From assembly GCA_029268645.1 (NCBI GenBank), contig JAQWNI010000095.1:1-57873 (forward strand): 57,873 nucleotides of DNA, read 5' to 3'. Of the stretch, positions 40,733 to 52,066 are shown piece by piece (positions within the stretch are counted from its first letter, which is position 1; each line of letters begins with the position of its first letter). The notes beneath the pieces were generated by a model. That model had not been told where the DNA came from. It did not search any database and was given only the letters and a program-made list of their open reading frames with translations. This stretch comes from Myxococcota bacterium. Its GTDB lineage: Bacteria > Myxococcota_A > UBA9160 > UBA4427. Made by a program: the position numbers and the translations under genes.

Positions 40733-42136
40733 ATGGCGAAACGCCGATCCATTTATGCCTGCTCGGAATGCGGAGCCCAGCAGCCCCGTTGGCTAGGCCG
40801 ATGTCCCGACTGCGGGGCATGGGATAGCCTGGTGGAGGAGCCCCTCGGGGGAACGGCGGCTATTCCGGGAGTCGGTGAGCCCGTTTCGGGCCTCAGTGGC
40901 GATCCGATGTCTCTCGCGCAAATTCAGCCGGACGCCTCGCCTCGCCTCCAAACCGGTGAGCCGGAACTTGACCGTGTGCTCGGCGGGGGACTGATCCCAG
41001 GTTCGGTCACGCTCCTGGGGGGCGAACCAGGGGTGGGGAAATCCACCCTGGCCCTTCAGGTTTGTGCGCGCCTCGCCGAGAGTGGCCGCCCGGTTCTGTA
41101 CGTCACCGGTGAAGAAAGCGCGGAGCAGATCCGCTTGCGGGCCGACCGGCTGGGAGCGGTTCCGGGAGGCCTTCAGGTCATGTCGGAGACTTCCGTTGAG
41201 CGGATTCTCGCGCAGTGGGCCTCCATCGGACCTGATTTCGTTCTGATTGACTCGATTCAGACCATGCGCTGCGAGCGGGTTGAGTCGGCTGCGGGGAGCG
41301 TCGCGCAGGTGCGGGAAAGCGCCGCCTTGCTGGCTGCGGCGGCGAAGTCTCAGGGGGCTGCGGTGGTGCTCGTCGGCCACGTGACAAAAGAGGGCAGCCT
41401 GGCGGGCCCGAGGGTGCTTGAGCACCTCGTCGATGTGGTGCTTGGTTTTGAGGGCGATCGCCAGCACGCGTTTCGCTTACTCCGGGCCAGCAAAAATCGC
41501 TTTGGCTCCACTCAAGAGGTCGGGGTTTTTACGATGGGTGCTTCAGGCCTCGAGCCGGTGGGCAACCCCAGCGAACTTTTTCTCTCTGAGCGCAGTAGCG
41601 GCTCCCCGGGATCTTGCATTGTTCCCGTTCTCGAAGGCACACGCCCCATGCTGGTCGAGGTTCAAGCCTTGATCGCATCGTCGACGTATGGCGTTCCGCG
41701 ACGAACCTGTATGGGCATCGAAGACGGGCGCGCCGCTCTTTTGCTCGCGGTGCTCGACCGGCGCAGCGATGTGGATCTCTTGTCGCGAGATGTCTATGTC
41801 AATGTGGCCGGTGGCGTGCGGATTGGCGAGACCGCCGCCGACTTGGCGCTGTGTCTTGCGATCGCTTCGAGTCGCCTGGATATTCCGATTCCGCCGGACG
41901 TTGCGGCGTGCGGTGAGGTGGGATTGGGAGGAGAAGTTCGGAGAGTGGCGCGCCTGGACCTGCGCGTCGCCGAGGCGGCGCGACTTGGGTTTAGCCGGGT
42001 GCTGGTGCCTCACGGCGCGACAGAGTCAGCGCCTTCTCCGCATAAATGCGAACACATTCCCATAATAAACGTCGCCGAGGCGGTGACATGGTTGCGCACG
42101 AGTACCGCAGGTCACGGGCACGAGAACAGACGTTAA
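40733..42136 (+). CDS. radA: DNA repair protein RadA
   Basis: RecA-like branch-migration ATPase of homologous recombination. 467 residues: N-terminal zinc finger with C10, C13, C24 and C27 (YACSECGAQQPRWLGRCPDC), the ATPase with Walker A LLGGEPGVGKSTLALQ at about 95-109, the KNRFG motif (ASKNRFGSTQEVG), and a C-terminal Lon-like domain with VEVQALI and GGEVRRVARL. It is divergent from bioB; 106 bases separate the two starts. Confidence 0.97.
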   Translation: MAKRRSIYACSECGAQQPRWLGRCPDCGAWDSLVEEPLGGTAAIPGVGEPVSGLSGDPMSLAQIQPDASPRLQTGEPELDRVLGGGLIPGSVTLLGGEPGVGKSTLALQVCARLAESGRPVLYVTGEESAEQIRLRADRLGAVPGGLQVMSETSVERILAQWASIGPDFVLIDSIQTMRCERVESAAGSVAQVRESAALLAAAAKSQGAAVVLVGHVTKEGSLAGPRVLEHLVDVVLGFEGDRQHAFRLLRASKNRFGSTQEVGVFTMGASGLEPVGNPSELFLSERSSGSPGSCIVPVLEGTRPMLVEVQALIASSTYGVPRRTCMGIEDGRAALLLAVLDRRSDVDLLSRDVYVNVAGGVRIGETAADLALCLAIASSRLDIPIPPDVAACGEVGLGGEVRRVARLDLRVAEAARLGFSRVLVPHGATESAPSPHKCEHIPIINVAEAVTWLRTSTAGHGHENRR

Positions 42137-42173
42137 AGGTTTGAAATTAAACGGCTTTCCTATACTTCATGTT

Positions 42174-42202
42174 TTGACACCCCCTGACCCGGTCGCTAGG
42201 GT
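42174..42202 (+). promoter_or_regulatory. Strong promoter of the polyprenyl synthase gene, probably leaderless
   Basis: TTGACA (42174-42179), exact 17-base spacer, TAGGGT (42197-42202). The -10 ends six bases before the ATG at 42209, so the predicted start of transcription is at the A of ATG. An AGGG inside the -10 could also serve as a Shine-Dalgarno if transcription began further upstream (a TATACT occurs at 42161-42166). Confidence 0.55.
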
Positions 42203-42208
42203 TTCTCT

Positions 42209-43240
42209 ATGAAGCAGCCCCCCCACGCGGAGCCCCTGGCCGCTCTGGCCGCTCGAACCTTTGACCGCATTGCCGAGCCGATTGCGCTGATCGAGCGTGT
42301 TCTGCACGACCAAGTTGCCTCGGATGTGCAGTTGATCGGAGCCGTAGGCGATCACGTCCTCAGCGCCGGGGGCAAGCGTCTTCGACCGGCGCTGGTGTTG
42401 TTGGCGGCTGAGTTGTGTGGCTACACAGGGCCCCGGCGGTTGCAAATCGGGGCCGCTGTCGAGTTGCTCCACACGGCCACGCTTCTCCACGACGACGTCG
42501 TCGACTTGTCTTCTCTCAGGCGGGGCCGCCCCTCGGCCAACGCCGTTTGGGGCAACCGTCGCGCGGTCCTCGCCGGAGATTTTCTCTATGCCCGGGCTTC
42601 GGCCATGATGGCCGAAGACGGTGACCCCCACCTGATCGAAATATTCGCGGCGACGATCGGCCGGATGGCCGAGGGCGAGCTCCTGCAGCTCGAGGGCAGC
42701 TTCGATCTTGACATCACCGAAGCCAACTACTTCGACGTGATCGACCGCAAGAGTGCCGCTTTGCTCGCAGCGGCCTGCGAGGCGGGTGCGATCCTCGGGG
42801 GCGTCACTCGGGCCGAGCGTCGTCGGCTGGCCGCTTTCGGTCGAGATCTCGGTTTGGCCTTCCAGCTGAAAGACGATGCCCTCGATTATGACACCCAGGC
42901 CGCGACCCTCGGCAAACGCCAGTATGCCGACCTCCACGAGGGCAAAGTCACGCTTCCTCTACTTTTGACCCTGAAACGTTGCTCCTCGGGCGAGCGGGAA
43001 CAAATAGCCGGCCTGCTGAAAACGGCGGCCCGTCGCAGCGAGGAAAACCCGGCGGCTGACGATATCGACTTTTCGCCGGTGGCCGAGTTGGTTGCGGCCC
43101 ACAGGGGTATCGAGGACACCCTGCGCCGCGCCAGCGACCACATCGACCGATGCCATGAGGCCCTAGCGGCATTCCCCGAGGGAGATGCCCGTGAGGCACT
43201 TCTCGGGGCAGCCACTTTCGCGGTCGCCCGAGACCGATGA
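42209..43240 (+). CDS. Polyprenyl diphosphate synthase (IspB-like)
   Basis: trans-Prenyltransferase that elongates farnesyl diphosphate with isopentenyl diphosphate, giving the side chain of a quinone. 343 residues. First aspartate-rich motif LLHDDVVD (D95, D96, D99) with RRGRPSANAVWGN, second motif FQLKDDALDY near residue 220, and GGKRLRPALVLL at 54-65. Chain length cannot be deduced from sequence; the small residues before the first motif suggest a long-chain product. Stands alone with its own promoter. Confidence 0.9.
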   Translation: MKQPPHAEPLAALAARTFDRIAEPIALIERVLHDQVASDVQLIGAVGDHVLSAGGKRLRPALVLLAAELCGYTGPRRLQIGAAVELLHTATLLHDDVVDLSSLRRGRPSANAVWGNRRAVLAGDFLYARASAMMAEDGDPHLIEIFAATIGRMAEGELLQLEGSFDLDITEANYFDVIDRKSAALLAAACEAGAILGGVTRAERRRLAAFGRDLGLAFQLKDDALDYDTQAATLGKRQYADLHEGKVTLPLLLTLKRCSSGEREQIAGLLKTAARRSEENPAADDIDFSPVAELVAAHRGIEDTLRRASDHIDRCHEALAAFPEGDAREALLGAATFAVARDR

Positions 43241-43371
43241 ATTCTGGGTGGGCGGACTGACCGCGTAGGCGGGTGGAGCGAGAAAGCTCGCCGGCCCAGC
43301 GCAATCTCGATAGGACTCGCCGGATTCCCCTCCGTCGCCGGATCACCTGGTCCCGATGGAGTAAAGAATCA

Positions 43372-43758
43372 ATGCAAGGGAACCACACGAAGAGTAAGAG
43401 TAGAAGGCGGATTCGTTTCACCCTCAGTGGCTTGGGGCTAGCCATGTGCATCGGTCTCGGGACGCCTGGCCCAGTCTGGGCGGTCGGGTCGCCCAGCTCG
43501 CCGTCGCGCCTCACTGGGGTGGTGAATGTCAACCAAGCCTCGGCCGCCGAGCTTCAGCTGCTTCCGGGGGTGGGTCCAGCCCGCGCCCAAGCGATTCTCG
43601 AGCTCCGTCAACGTCGCGGTGGCTTTCAATCCTTGGACGACTTGACCGGCATCGAGGGAATTGGCCCGGCCAGCCTCCGAGCCATGCGTCCGCATCTCGT
43701 TTTGAAAGGCAAAACCACGGCTCGCCGCCGTCCCACCCCCCAATCACCTCGCCCTTGA
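43372..43758 (+). CDS. ComEA-like exported helix-hairpin-helix protein
   Basis: With ATG at 43372 it has 128 residues: an N-terminal signal peptide (FTLSGLGLAMCIGLGTPGPVWA), then a double helix-hairpin-helix domain (VNVNQASAAELQLLPGVGPARAQAILELRQ, then QSLDDLTGIEGIGPASLRAMRP) and a basic tail. ComEA-type proteins bind incoming DNA in the periplasm during transformation; many short homologues have unproven roles. No other competence gene is near. A GTG at 43273 gives a longer, less signal-like N-terminus. Confidence 0.8.
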   Translation: MQGNHTKSKSRRRIRFTLSGLGLAMCIGLGTPGPVWAVGSPSSPSRLTGVVNVNQASAAELQLLPGVGPARAQAILELRQRRGGFQSLDDLTGIEGIGPASLRAMRPHLVLKGKTTARRRPTPQSPRP

Positions 43759-43841
43759 AGGGCTTGGAAACGGCGTGTCGAGAGGCCGGACCTTTCGGCA
43801 CGCCCACCCCTGCCCCTCAAGCAAGGCAAACCTTGGACCTC

Positions 43842-43847
43842 TAGACT
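43842..43847 (+). promoter_or_regulatory. -10 box of a probable leaderless btuF promoter
   Basis: TAGACT followed by exactly six bases and then the ATG at 43854, with no Shine-Dalgarno. The -35 region (near 43819) is weak. No cobalamin riboswitch elements are visible in the 95-base gap, although the downstream genes look like B12 import genes. Confidence 0.35.
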
Positions 43848-43853
43848 CCGCGC

Positions 43854-44762
43854 ATGGTTTCGCCCGCTTACCCGCTGAACCGCGTTCGACGCCTGGTTCT
43901 TTCTCTGACCGCTCCGGCCTGGATGATTCTACTCGGGACATTTCCCGGCGTGGTCTTTTCGGAGACAGTGGCTGCCTCTCGAATCGTTTCCTTAAACCCT
44001 TCTCTAACTCAGATTCTTCTATCCCTAGACGCGGGCAAAAGTCTGGTGGGAGTAGACGACTACTCGGCCACCCATTTGGCCGATGTTGCAGAGCGGCCGC
44101 GGGTGGGTGGTCTCTACAGTCCAAGCCTCGAGTCGGTCGTGGCGTTGGAGCCCGATGTTGTCGTTTTGGTTCCAAGCGCGGAGCAGCGAGATTTTCAGGG
44201 TCGCCTTGAACAAATGGGCATCCGGGTTGAGGCGTTTGAAAACATCCGTTTCGAGGACGTGCTTGAGAACATCCGTCGGCTCGGAGTTTTGACAGATCGC
44301 GTGCCCCAAGCCAATCAGAGGGTCGAAGCGGTGCAACGGGCGCGGGCAGCGGCACGAAGGGTGCTAGAAGGTCAAAGACCTCTGCGTGTCTTGGTTGTTC
44401 TGCAGCGCGATCCGGTCTTCGTTGTCGGGGGCGGAAGCTTTATTGACGAAATGCTGGAGGCCGTAGGGGCCGAAAACGTGGCGGGCGATTTCGACGATCC
44501 CTATCCCCGGGTGGGGGTGGAGTGGGTTGTTGGCAAGAGCCCCGAGGTGTTGCTGGACCTGAGCCCCGATCCCGACGGCGCGTTGTCTTATTGGTCGCGT
44601 TGGCCCAGTATCCAGGCAGTCTCCAATCAACGCGTCGTGACGCTGGATTCGGCATTGATCAGCATGCCGGGTCCCGATTTGGATCGCGCCATCCAGCGGC
44701 TAGCTGGAGTTCTACATGGCCCGCCCGTTGCTGCGGCCATTGCGCGTGAGGGCCAGCGGTGA
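43854..44762 (+). CDS. BtuF-like periplasmic metal-chelate (B12) binding protein
   Basis: Substrate-binding protein of a helical-backbone ABC importer. 302 residues with an N-terminal signal peptide (VLSLTAPAWMILLGTFPGVVF) and no lipobox, so free in the periplasm. The fold's typical lines are present: SRIVSLNPSLTQILLSL, VGVDDYSAT, VGGLYSPSLESVVALEPDVVVL and AENVAGDFDDPYPRVGVEWVV. Cobalamin is the most likely ligand from the BtuF-like N-terminal line; haem or a siderophore cannot be excluded. Overlaps the permease gene by four bases. Confidence 0.82.
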   Translation: MVSPAYPLNRVRRLVLSLTAPAWMILLGTFPGVVFSETVAASRIVSLNPSLTQILLSLDAGKSLVGVDDYSATHLADVAERPRVGGLYSPSLESVVALEPDVVVLVPSAEQRDFQGRLEQMGIRVEAFENIRFEDVLENIRRLGVLTDRVPQANQRVEAVQRARAAARRVLEGQRPLRVLVVLQRDPVFVVGGGSFIDEMLEAVGAENVAGDFDDPYPRVGVEWVVGKSPEVLLDLSPDPDGALSYWSRWPSIQAVSNQRVVTLDSALISMPGPDLDRAIQRLAGVLHGPPVAAAIAREGQR

Positions 44763-45804
44763 AGCATCTTGGCCGAAGCCGCTTCTATGGCACTTTGCTT
44801 GGCCTGGCGGCGGCGTTGGTGGGGGTCGCGATTCTTTCGCTTGCTCTGGGCCCGACTCTGCTGTCGCCGCTTCAGGTCGCCGGCGCGCTGTTCGACCCCG
44901 AAGCCTTTGGTCCCACTGCCGACATCGTGCGACGGATTCGGTTGCCCCGCATTGCTTTGGCGGGACTGGTGGGTGCGTGCCTTTCGACTTCGGGGGTGAT
45001 TTTTCAGGCTTTGCTGCGGAACCCTCTGGCGGACCCTTTCATTTTGGGTGTCTCCGGCGGGGCGGCTCTCGGCGGGATTCTGGTTCTTTCGCTTGGGGCT
45101 TCTTTGGGCCTCGGATACGGTTCGGTGCCCATCGCGGCTTTTGTGGGCTGTTTGATTACGACTTTTCTTCTCTACGTGATCGCCGGCCGGAGTCAGAGGG
45201 TGTCGGCGACGGGACTGTTGCTGACGGGCGTTGTGTTCAACTCCTTCGCGTCGGCTGCGATCGTGTTCATGGCTTCCCTGGCCGGCATGCTTGAGAGCGG
45301 CCGGATCTTCGTTTGGTTGATCGGCAACCTTTCTTCGGCGCGGATTGACCTGTGGCCTTGGCTGATGACTTTTCTGGTGCTCGGTCTAGGCTGCGCGATG
45401 CCTCTCGCGCGGGGCCTTAACGCACTGGCTCTCGGAGAAGAGACCGCTGAGCAGCTCGGCATCGCTACGGAACGTGCTCGACGCGTTCTCGTGCTGGCCA
45501 CGTCCTTGATGGTTGGGGCTGCGGTCTCGGTTGCTGGCTTAGTGGGATTTGTGGGCCTCATCATTCCTCATTTGCTTCGCCTAGTCCTTGGACCGGATCA
45601 TCGCTTGTTGCTTCCGGCGGCCGCTTTGGGGGGCGCTGCGTTTCTTATTCTCTGCGACACCATTGCGCGTACTCTCCTCGGCGGCCGAGAGTTACCCGTG
45701 GGCGCCGTGACGTCCTTGTTGGGCGGGCCTCTTTTTCTGTACTTGCTTCGGAGTGACCGGGGCCGGACGCTGGGTTCGGCTGCTCCCTCGGAGGTCCAGG
45801 GTCG

Positions 45805-45808
<4 letters not shown>
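44759..45808 (+). CDS. BtuC/FecCD-type ABC permease
   Basis: Membrane subunit with about ten helices, 349 residues. Family lines include RLPRIALAGLVGACLSTSGVIFQALLRNPLADPFILGVSGGAALG, LGEETAEQLGIATERARR (the ATPase-coupling loop) and LVGFVGLIIPHLLRLVLGPDHRLLLP. GTG start overlaps btuF by four bases, and the ATPase gene overlaps its end. It forms the importer with its neighbours on both sides. Confidence 0.93.
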
Positions 45809-48885
<3,077 letters not shown>

Positions 48886-49166
48886 GGGATCCCCCACGGG
48901 ATATTGCCTGCCCCCAAGCGATGCCCGGATTTAGCCCTGTAGTGGCGGTCCCACATTCCTTCACAAATCCGGGATTTGGCGAATTCAGTCCTCATGGACG
49001 GCCGCACAAATACCGAAGAAGCCCTCATGGACACGCAAGTCCGATTTCACGGTGGAGGGCTCCGATGGGGGGTGCCAGCCGTGGCGAGGAACTGCGTCAT
49101 CGGAACATGGGGCCCATACCGGGCTTGGCGGTCGCTGGGGTGGCCGTCGAATGAAGGGGACTTAGC

Positions 49167-49772
49167 ATGAGCAACGATCAGCGTCTGAATATTCTGGTAA
49201 TCGACCGCGACGAATCGACGATTGCCCAACTCAAACAGATTCTCACCCAGGACGGCTACGAGGTCGACGCGACGACGGAGACGACTCGCGCCGGGGATCT
49301 GGTGAGAACGAACCGCTACCAGCTCGTCATTCTCGATGTTTCTCCTGGTCATCAAGGGGGAATCGATGCGCTGCAGACGATCCGATCCATCGACGACGAT
49401 CTCTGTGTCATTGCGACGACGGAACTGGCATCGGTGGAGATGGCCGTCACCACCATGAAGCACCAGGCATTTCATTACCTGCAGAAACCTTTGGATGAAG
49501 AGGAACTGCGCGCCGTTTTGCAAGAGGCCGTCCGGACCAAGGGTCTGATGATCGATTTGGAAACTCGGCTGAATCTCGAAGTAGGCAAGCGAATTCGGGA
49601 GCGGCGTCACGCCGAGCCTTTGACCCTGAAGCAGTTGGCTAATCGAACCGGGCTTTCGGTCAGCTTGATCTCTCAGATCGAGCTCGGCAAAAGTGCGGCG
49701 TCCATGTCGACGCTCCACAAGCTTGCGACAGCTCTCGGCGTTCGAATGACCTACTTCTTCGAAACGGTTTAG
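49167..49772 (+). CDS. Response regulator: receiver domain fused to XRE-type HTH
   Basis: 201 residues. The receiver domain (about 6-122) has the acidic pocket (ILVIDRDE), phospho-acceptor D57 (LVILDVSP), T84/T85 (IATTE) and K107 (LQKPLDE), all intact. A short linker leads to a Cro/CI-type helix-turn-helix (about 140-197): GKRIRERR, LTLKQLANRTGLSVSLISQIELGKSAASMSTLHKLATAL. Receivers are usually fused to OmpR, NarL or NtrC outputs; an XRE output is uncommon. No histidine kinase gene is nearby, so it is an orphan. AAGGGGA lies before the ATG. Confidence 0.9.
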   Translation: MSNDQRLNILVIDRDESTIAQLKQILTQDGYEVDATTETTRAGDLVRTNRYQLVILDVSPGHQGGIDALQTIRSIDDDLCVIATTELASVEMAVTTMKHQAFHYLQKPLDEEELRAVLQEAVRTKGLMIDLETRLNLEVGKRIRERRHAEPLTLKQLANRTGLSVSLISQIELGKSAASMSTLHKLATALGVRMTYFFETV

Positions 49773-49800
49773 ATCCAAAGACCCTGCCGATCGTGCGTTC

Positions 49801-49817
49801 GCGCATCGAAGATGCGC
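49801..49817. terminator. Hairpin in the convergent gap between regulator and stress protein genes
   Basis: GCGCATC-GAA-GATGCGC, a perfect 7-bp stem with a three-base loop, 28 bases after the regulator stop. A second weaker inverted repeat (CGCGACT near 49826, AGTCGCG near 49871) surrounds it. No T-run, so it could stop transcription only weakly from either side. Confidence 0.4.
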
Positions 49818-49884
49818 GGGCGCGCGACTGGGCAGACACTTTCCTGAGTTTCTTCAGAAGGCGCGCGCGAGTCGCGACGAACGA

Positions 49885-50343
49885 TCAGTCTTCGTGGGCC
49901 TTGACGGTGAGCACAGGGCACGGAGCCTTCTGAACCACTCGCTCGGCGATACTCCCGAGAAGCATATGCTTGAGCCCTGTCCGGCCGCGTGAGCCGATCA
50001 CGATCATGTCGGCTTTTCGCCGCTCGACTTCCTCTTCGATCACCGTGGCGGGGTAGCCTTCCCGCGTGATCTCGGTGACGCGGAGGCCCTGGGCCCGCAG
50101 CCGATTGCCCAGGCTTTCGAGCTGCTGCTTGGCATCATCCTTGACCGAGTTCCAGAAGTCGCCCGGCAAATAGGCGCCTTCCATTTGCTGGAACTCCACC
50201 GGGAGATGGTAGACATGGAGCAGCACGATTTCGCTTCCATGCTCTTCGGCGAGGTGCGCCGCCCAAGCGACGACGGCCTCCGCGTGCTTGGAAAAGTCCA
50301 CCGGGACAAGAATGCGTTGAACGTCGATTTCCATCTCGGTCAA
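49885..50343 (-). CDS. Universal stress protein (UspA family)
   Basis: 152 residues from a TTG at 50343; ATG at 50334 (MEIDVQRILVPVDFS) is the alternative. Family features: ILVPVDFSKHAEAVVAWA at the N-terminus, DMIVIGSRGRTGLKHMLLGSIAERVV with the G-x2-G-x9-G-(S/T) ATP-binding motif, and APCPVLTVKA at the end. Likely an ATP-binding stress protein of the cytoplasm. It is convergent with the receiver-XRE gene and divergent from the tRNA. Confidence 0.93.
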   Translation of the reverse strand: MTEMEIDVQRILVPVDFSKHAEAVVAWAAHLAEEHGSEIVLLHVYHLPVEFQQMEGAYLPGDFWNSVKDDAKQQLESLGNRLRAQGLRVTEITREGYPATVIEEEVERRKADMIVIGSRGRTGLKHMLLGSIAERVVQKAPCPVLTVKAHED

Positions 50344-50411
50344 GCGTGCGTCGATCCGACCTCGAAGTAAACCCCGATCGACTCGTTTTCGGACTTCCGG
50401 AGGGGGCTTCC

Positions 50412-50440
50412 TTGACGGTCGATGAGGGCCGTCGTACCGT
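50412..50440 (+). promoter_or_regulatory. Probable sigma-70-type promoter of tRNA-Ala
   Basis: TTGACG (50412-50417), an exact 17-base spacer, and TACCGT (50435-50440). Transcription would start near 50447, about 50 bases before the mature tRNA 5' end, leaving a leader for RNase P to remove. Confidence 0.5.
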
Positions 50441-50498
50441 TTCAGGGTTGTTCACAGCGTGCCGGGCAAACACCCAGAGTCCGCGCGCGGTCTTTTGT

Positions 50499-50574
50499 GG
50501 GGCCGTAGCTCAGCTGGGAGAGCGTCGCGTTCGCAACGCGAAGGTCGGCGGTTCGATCCCGCTCGGCTCCACCA
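50499..50574 (+). tRNA. tRNA-Ala(CGC)
   Basis: A complete 76-base cloverleaf with encoded CCA. The acceptor stem GGGGCCG/CGGCTCC contains the G3-U70 pair that is the identity element for alanyl-tRNA synthetase. D-arm GCTC...GAGC, anticodon stem TCGCG/CGCGA around loop TTCGCAA (anticodon CGC, reading GCG), variable loop AGGTC, T-arm GGCGG-TTCGATC-CCGCT. Discriminator A73 then CCA at 50572-50574. No neighbouring integrase or att repeat is seen. Confidence 0.97.
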
Positions 50575-50617
50575 ACTTGACGTCTGCGTTCAAGGGATCT
50601 GATGGCGTGCGAGATCC

Positions 50618-51409
50618 TTACATCGCGGCGACGGCCAGGGTGGCGCCCACGAGTAGCGCGCCGTCTAGTGCGATAAGGCCGTAGCGCTCGCTGGGCCGAA
50701 AAAAAACGGCGGCCAGCCAGACGCTGGCCCCGATTGTGGCCATCCCCGCTGGGCCGGGCAGCAGAAGGGGCACTCCGATGGCGGCGGTCGCCCAGCGGCG
50801 TGATCGGCGAAGGGCCGAAGCGGCTTGAGCGTTGTAGACAACGCCCCGCTGCTCGGAGGCGAGTGCGTTGGACCCGAGCGCCAGGATCAGGCAGAGGCCC
50901 AGGGTGACCACTCGGATCAACGACCCTTGATCGTCGTGGAGCAGCAGAGTCGGCAAGCCCGCTGAAACACCAGTCCATGCGCCAGCCACATACAGCCAAG
51001 CGCGCTTCGAGCGATTTTTTAGGCGCCGGTGCAGCAGTCCCGTGGCGCCGATGGCGGCGCAGAGGAACGAGATTGAAGGCGGTAGAGCAAGGGCTGTCAG
51101 GAGGGCGAGCAGAAGGCCGGCGGCCGAAATTCCGAACAGGATTGTCCGATGCTTGCGCACGAAGGCACTTCGCTTGGGAGAGGTTTCATGATCCCTGTCG
51201 ACGTCGCGCAGGCGATCGACGGAGTACACCACCAGCGTTCCCGCAAAGGCCAGACCACTCGCGGCCGCCAACTGAGGGGGGCCCCCGGGTGGACTCAGGA
51301 AGACTCCCCCCGCCCAAGTGAGGGCGCCCGCCGCGAGGGCGGTCCACAGGCCCGAAAAGGCGAGGATCTCCAAGAGAGATTGGATTCTTTTGAGTCCAGA
51401 TGAAAACAC
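50618..51409 (-). CDS. UbiA-superfamily-like membrane protein
   Basis: 263 residues, GTG start at 51409, with about eight membrane helices. The first aspartate-rich loop reads VYSVDRLRDVDRDHETSPKRSAF (D65, D69, D71, D73), like the Mg2+/diphosphate-binding motif of UbiA-type prenyltransferases in the variant also found in plant and cyanobacterial homologues. A clear second DxxxD motif is not seen in the expected position (near GSNALASEQRGVV), so prenyltransferase activity is uncertain. It is divergent from the dodecin-like genes. Confidence 0.65.
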   Translation of the reverse strand: MFSSGLKRIQSLLEILAFSGLWTALAAGALTWAGGVFLSPPGGPPQLAAASGLAFAGTLVVYSVDRLRDVDRDHETSPKRSAFVRKHRTILFGISAAGLLLALLTALALPPSISFLCAAIGATGLLHRRLKNRSKRAWLYVAGAWTGVSAGLPTLLLHDDQGSLIRVVTLGLCLILALGSNALASEQRGVVYNAQAASALRRSRRWATAAIGVPLLLPGPAGMATIGASVWLAAVFFRPSERYGLIALDGALLVGATLAVAAM

Positions 51410-51603
51410 GAGTCGGTGAAAAGTCCCCTTGAGCTGCTGGGTTTTGTTCTCCAGCGTCGAGGGCGAGGAGCCTAACTCGCCTCCCGGGTGGGGGCTGCAG
51501 GGGGTCGCGCTATGGTGGTTAGCGAGCAGAAAGACCGTGGGGGTGACCCCGTCGGCTGCGGCGGGCGTTTCGCGGGCTGCGTCTGCGAGGAGGGCCCAAT
51601 CGA

Positions 51604-51825
51604 ATGTGGGTGAGCAAGGTCAGCGAACTGATCGGTTCTTCGACGGAGAGTTTCGAAATGGCGGCGCGCTCGGTGGTGTCGCGGGCCCAAACGACTTTGC
51701 GGGGCATTACCGGCATTGAGGTCTTGGAGAAATCCTGTCACGTTCAGGATGATCGGATTGTCGAGTACCGTGTTCGCCTTCGGCTGGTTTTCGATGTGGC
51801 ACCTCGGCTCGAACAGCGCTGGTAG
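51604..51825 (+). CDS. Dodecin-like protein, first of a tandem pair
   Basis: 73 residues with the dodecin layout: one helix (SSTESFEMAARSVVSRAQTTL) then three strands (GIEVLEKSCHVQDDRIVEYRVRLRLVFDV). Dodecins form hollow dodecamers that store flavin or CoA. The tryptophan of the NLDWFEV-type motif that stacks on flavin is replaced: here the line reads GITGIEV. Flavin binding is therefore doubtful. GAGGAGG precedes the ATG. A second copy follows 24 bases later. Confidence 0.83.
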   Translation: MWVSKVSELIGSSTESFEMAARSVVSRAQTTLRGITGIEVLEKSCHVQDDRIVEYRVRLRLVFDVAPRLEQRW

Positions 51826-51849
51826 TGGGTTGCAAGGAGTTCCGAAGAC

Positions 51850-52062
51850 ATGGCGATCGCATCTGTTTCAACGATCACCTCAGCTTCCACGGAAAGCTGG
51901 CAGCATGCGGCTGAACTGGGTTTTGAGCGGGCCCGGCAGACCCTCCGTGGCATTACGGGGCTCAAGGTGATCGATGAGAAAGCGAAGGTGGAGGAGGGCC
52001 GCATCACCGAGTTTTTGGTGACGCTTCAAGTGATCTTTCTTCTTGAGGAAGAGGACGGCTAG
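51850..52062 (+). CDS. Dodecin-like protein, second of a tandem pair
   Basis: 70 residues, about 35-40 percent identical by eye to the gene before it: STESWQHAAELGFERARQTL helix, GLKVIDEKAKVEEGRITEFLVTLQVIFLLEEE strands. Again the dodecin tryptophan is missing in GITGLKV, although another Trp (SW in the helix) is present. Closer to classical dodecins at the C-terminus. AAGGAG lies ten bases before ATG. The following transferase gene starts five bases after its stop. Confidence 0.86.
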   Translation: MAIASVSTITSASTESWQHAAELGFERARQTLRGITGLKVIDEKAKVEEGRITEFLVTLQVIFLLEEEDG

Positions 52063-52066
52063 CCGG

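Noticed and set aside
42141-42166. TTGAAA ... TATACT as the polyprenyl synthase promoter
   Set aside because: The spacer is only 14 bases; the TTGACA-17-TAGGGT promoter just downstream is better, though the TATACT may contribute.
43759-43853. Cobalamin riboswitch ahead of the B12-type importer
   Set aside because: The gap is too short at 95 bases and contains no B12-box-like sequence.
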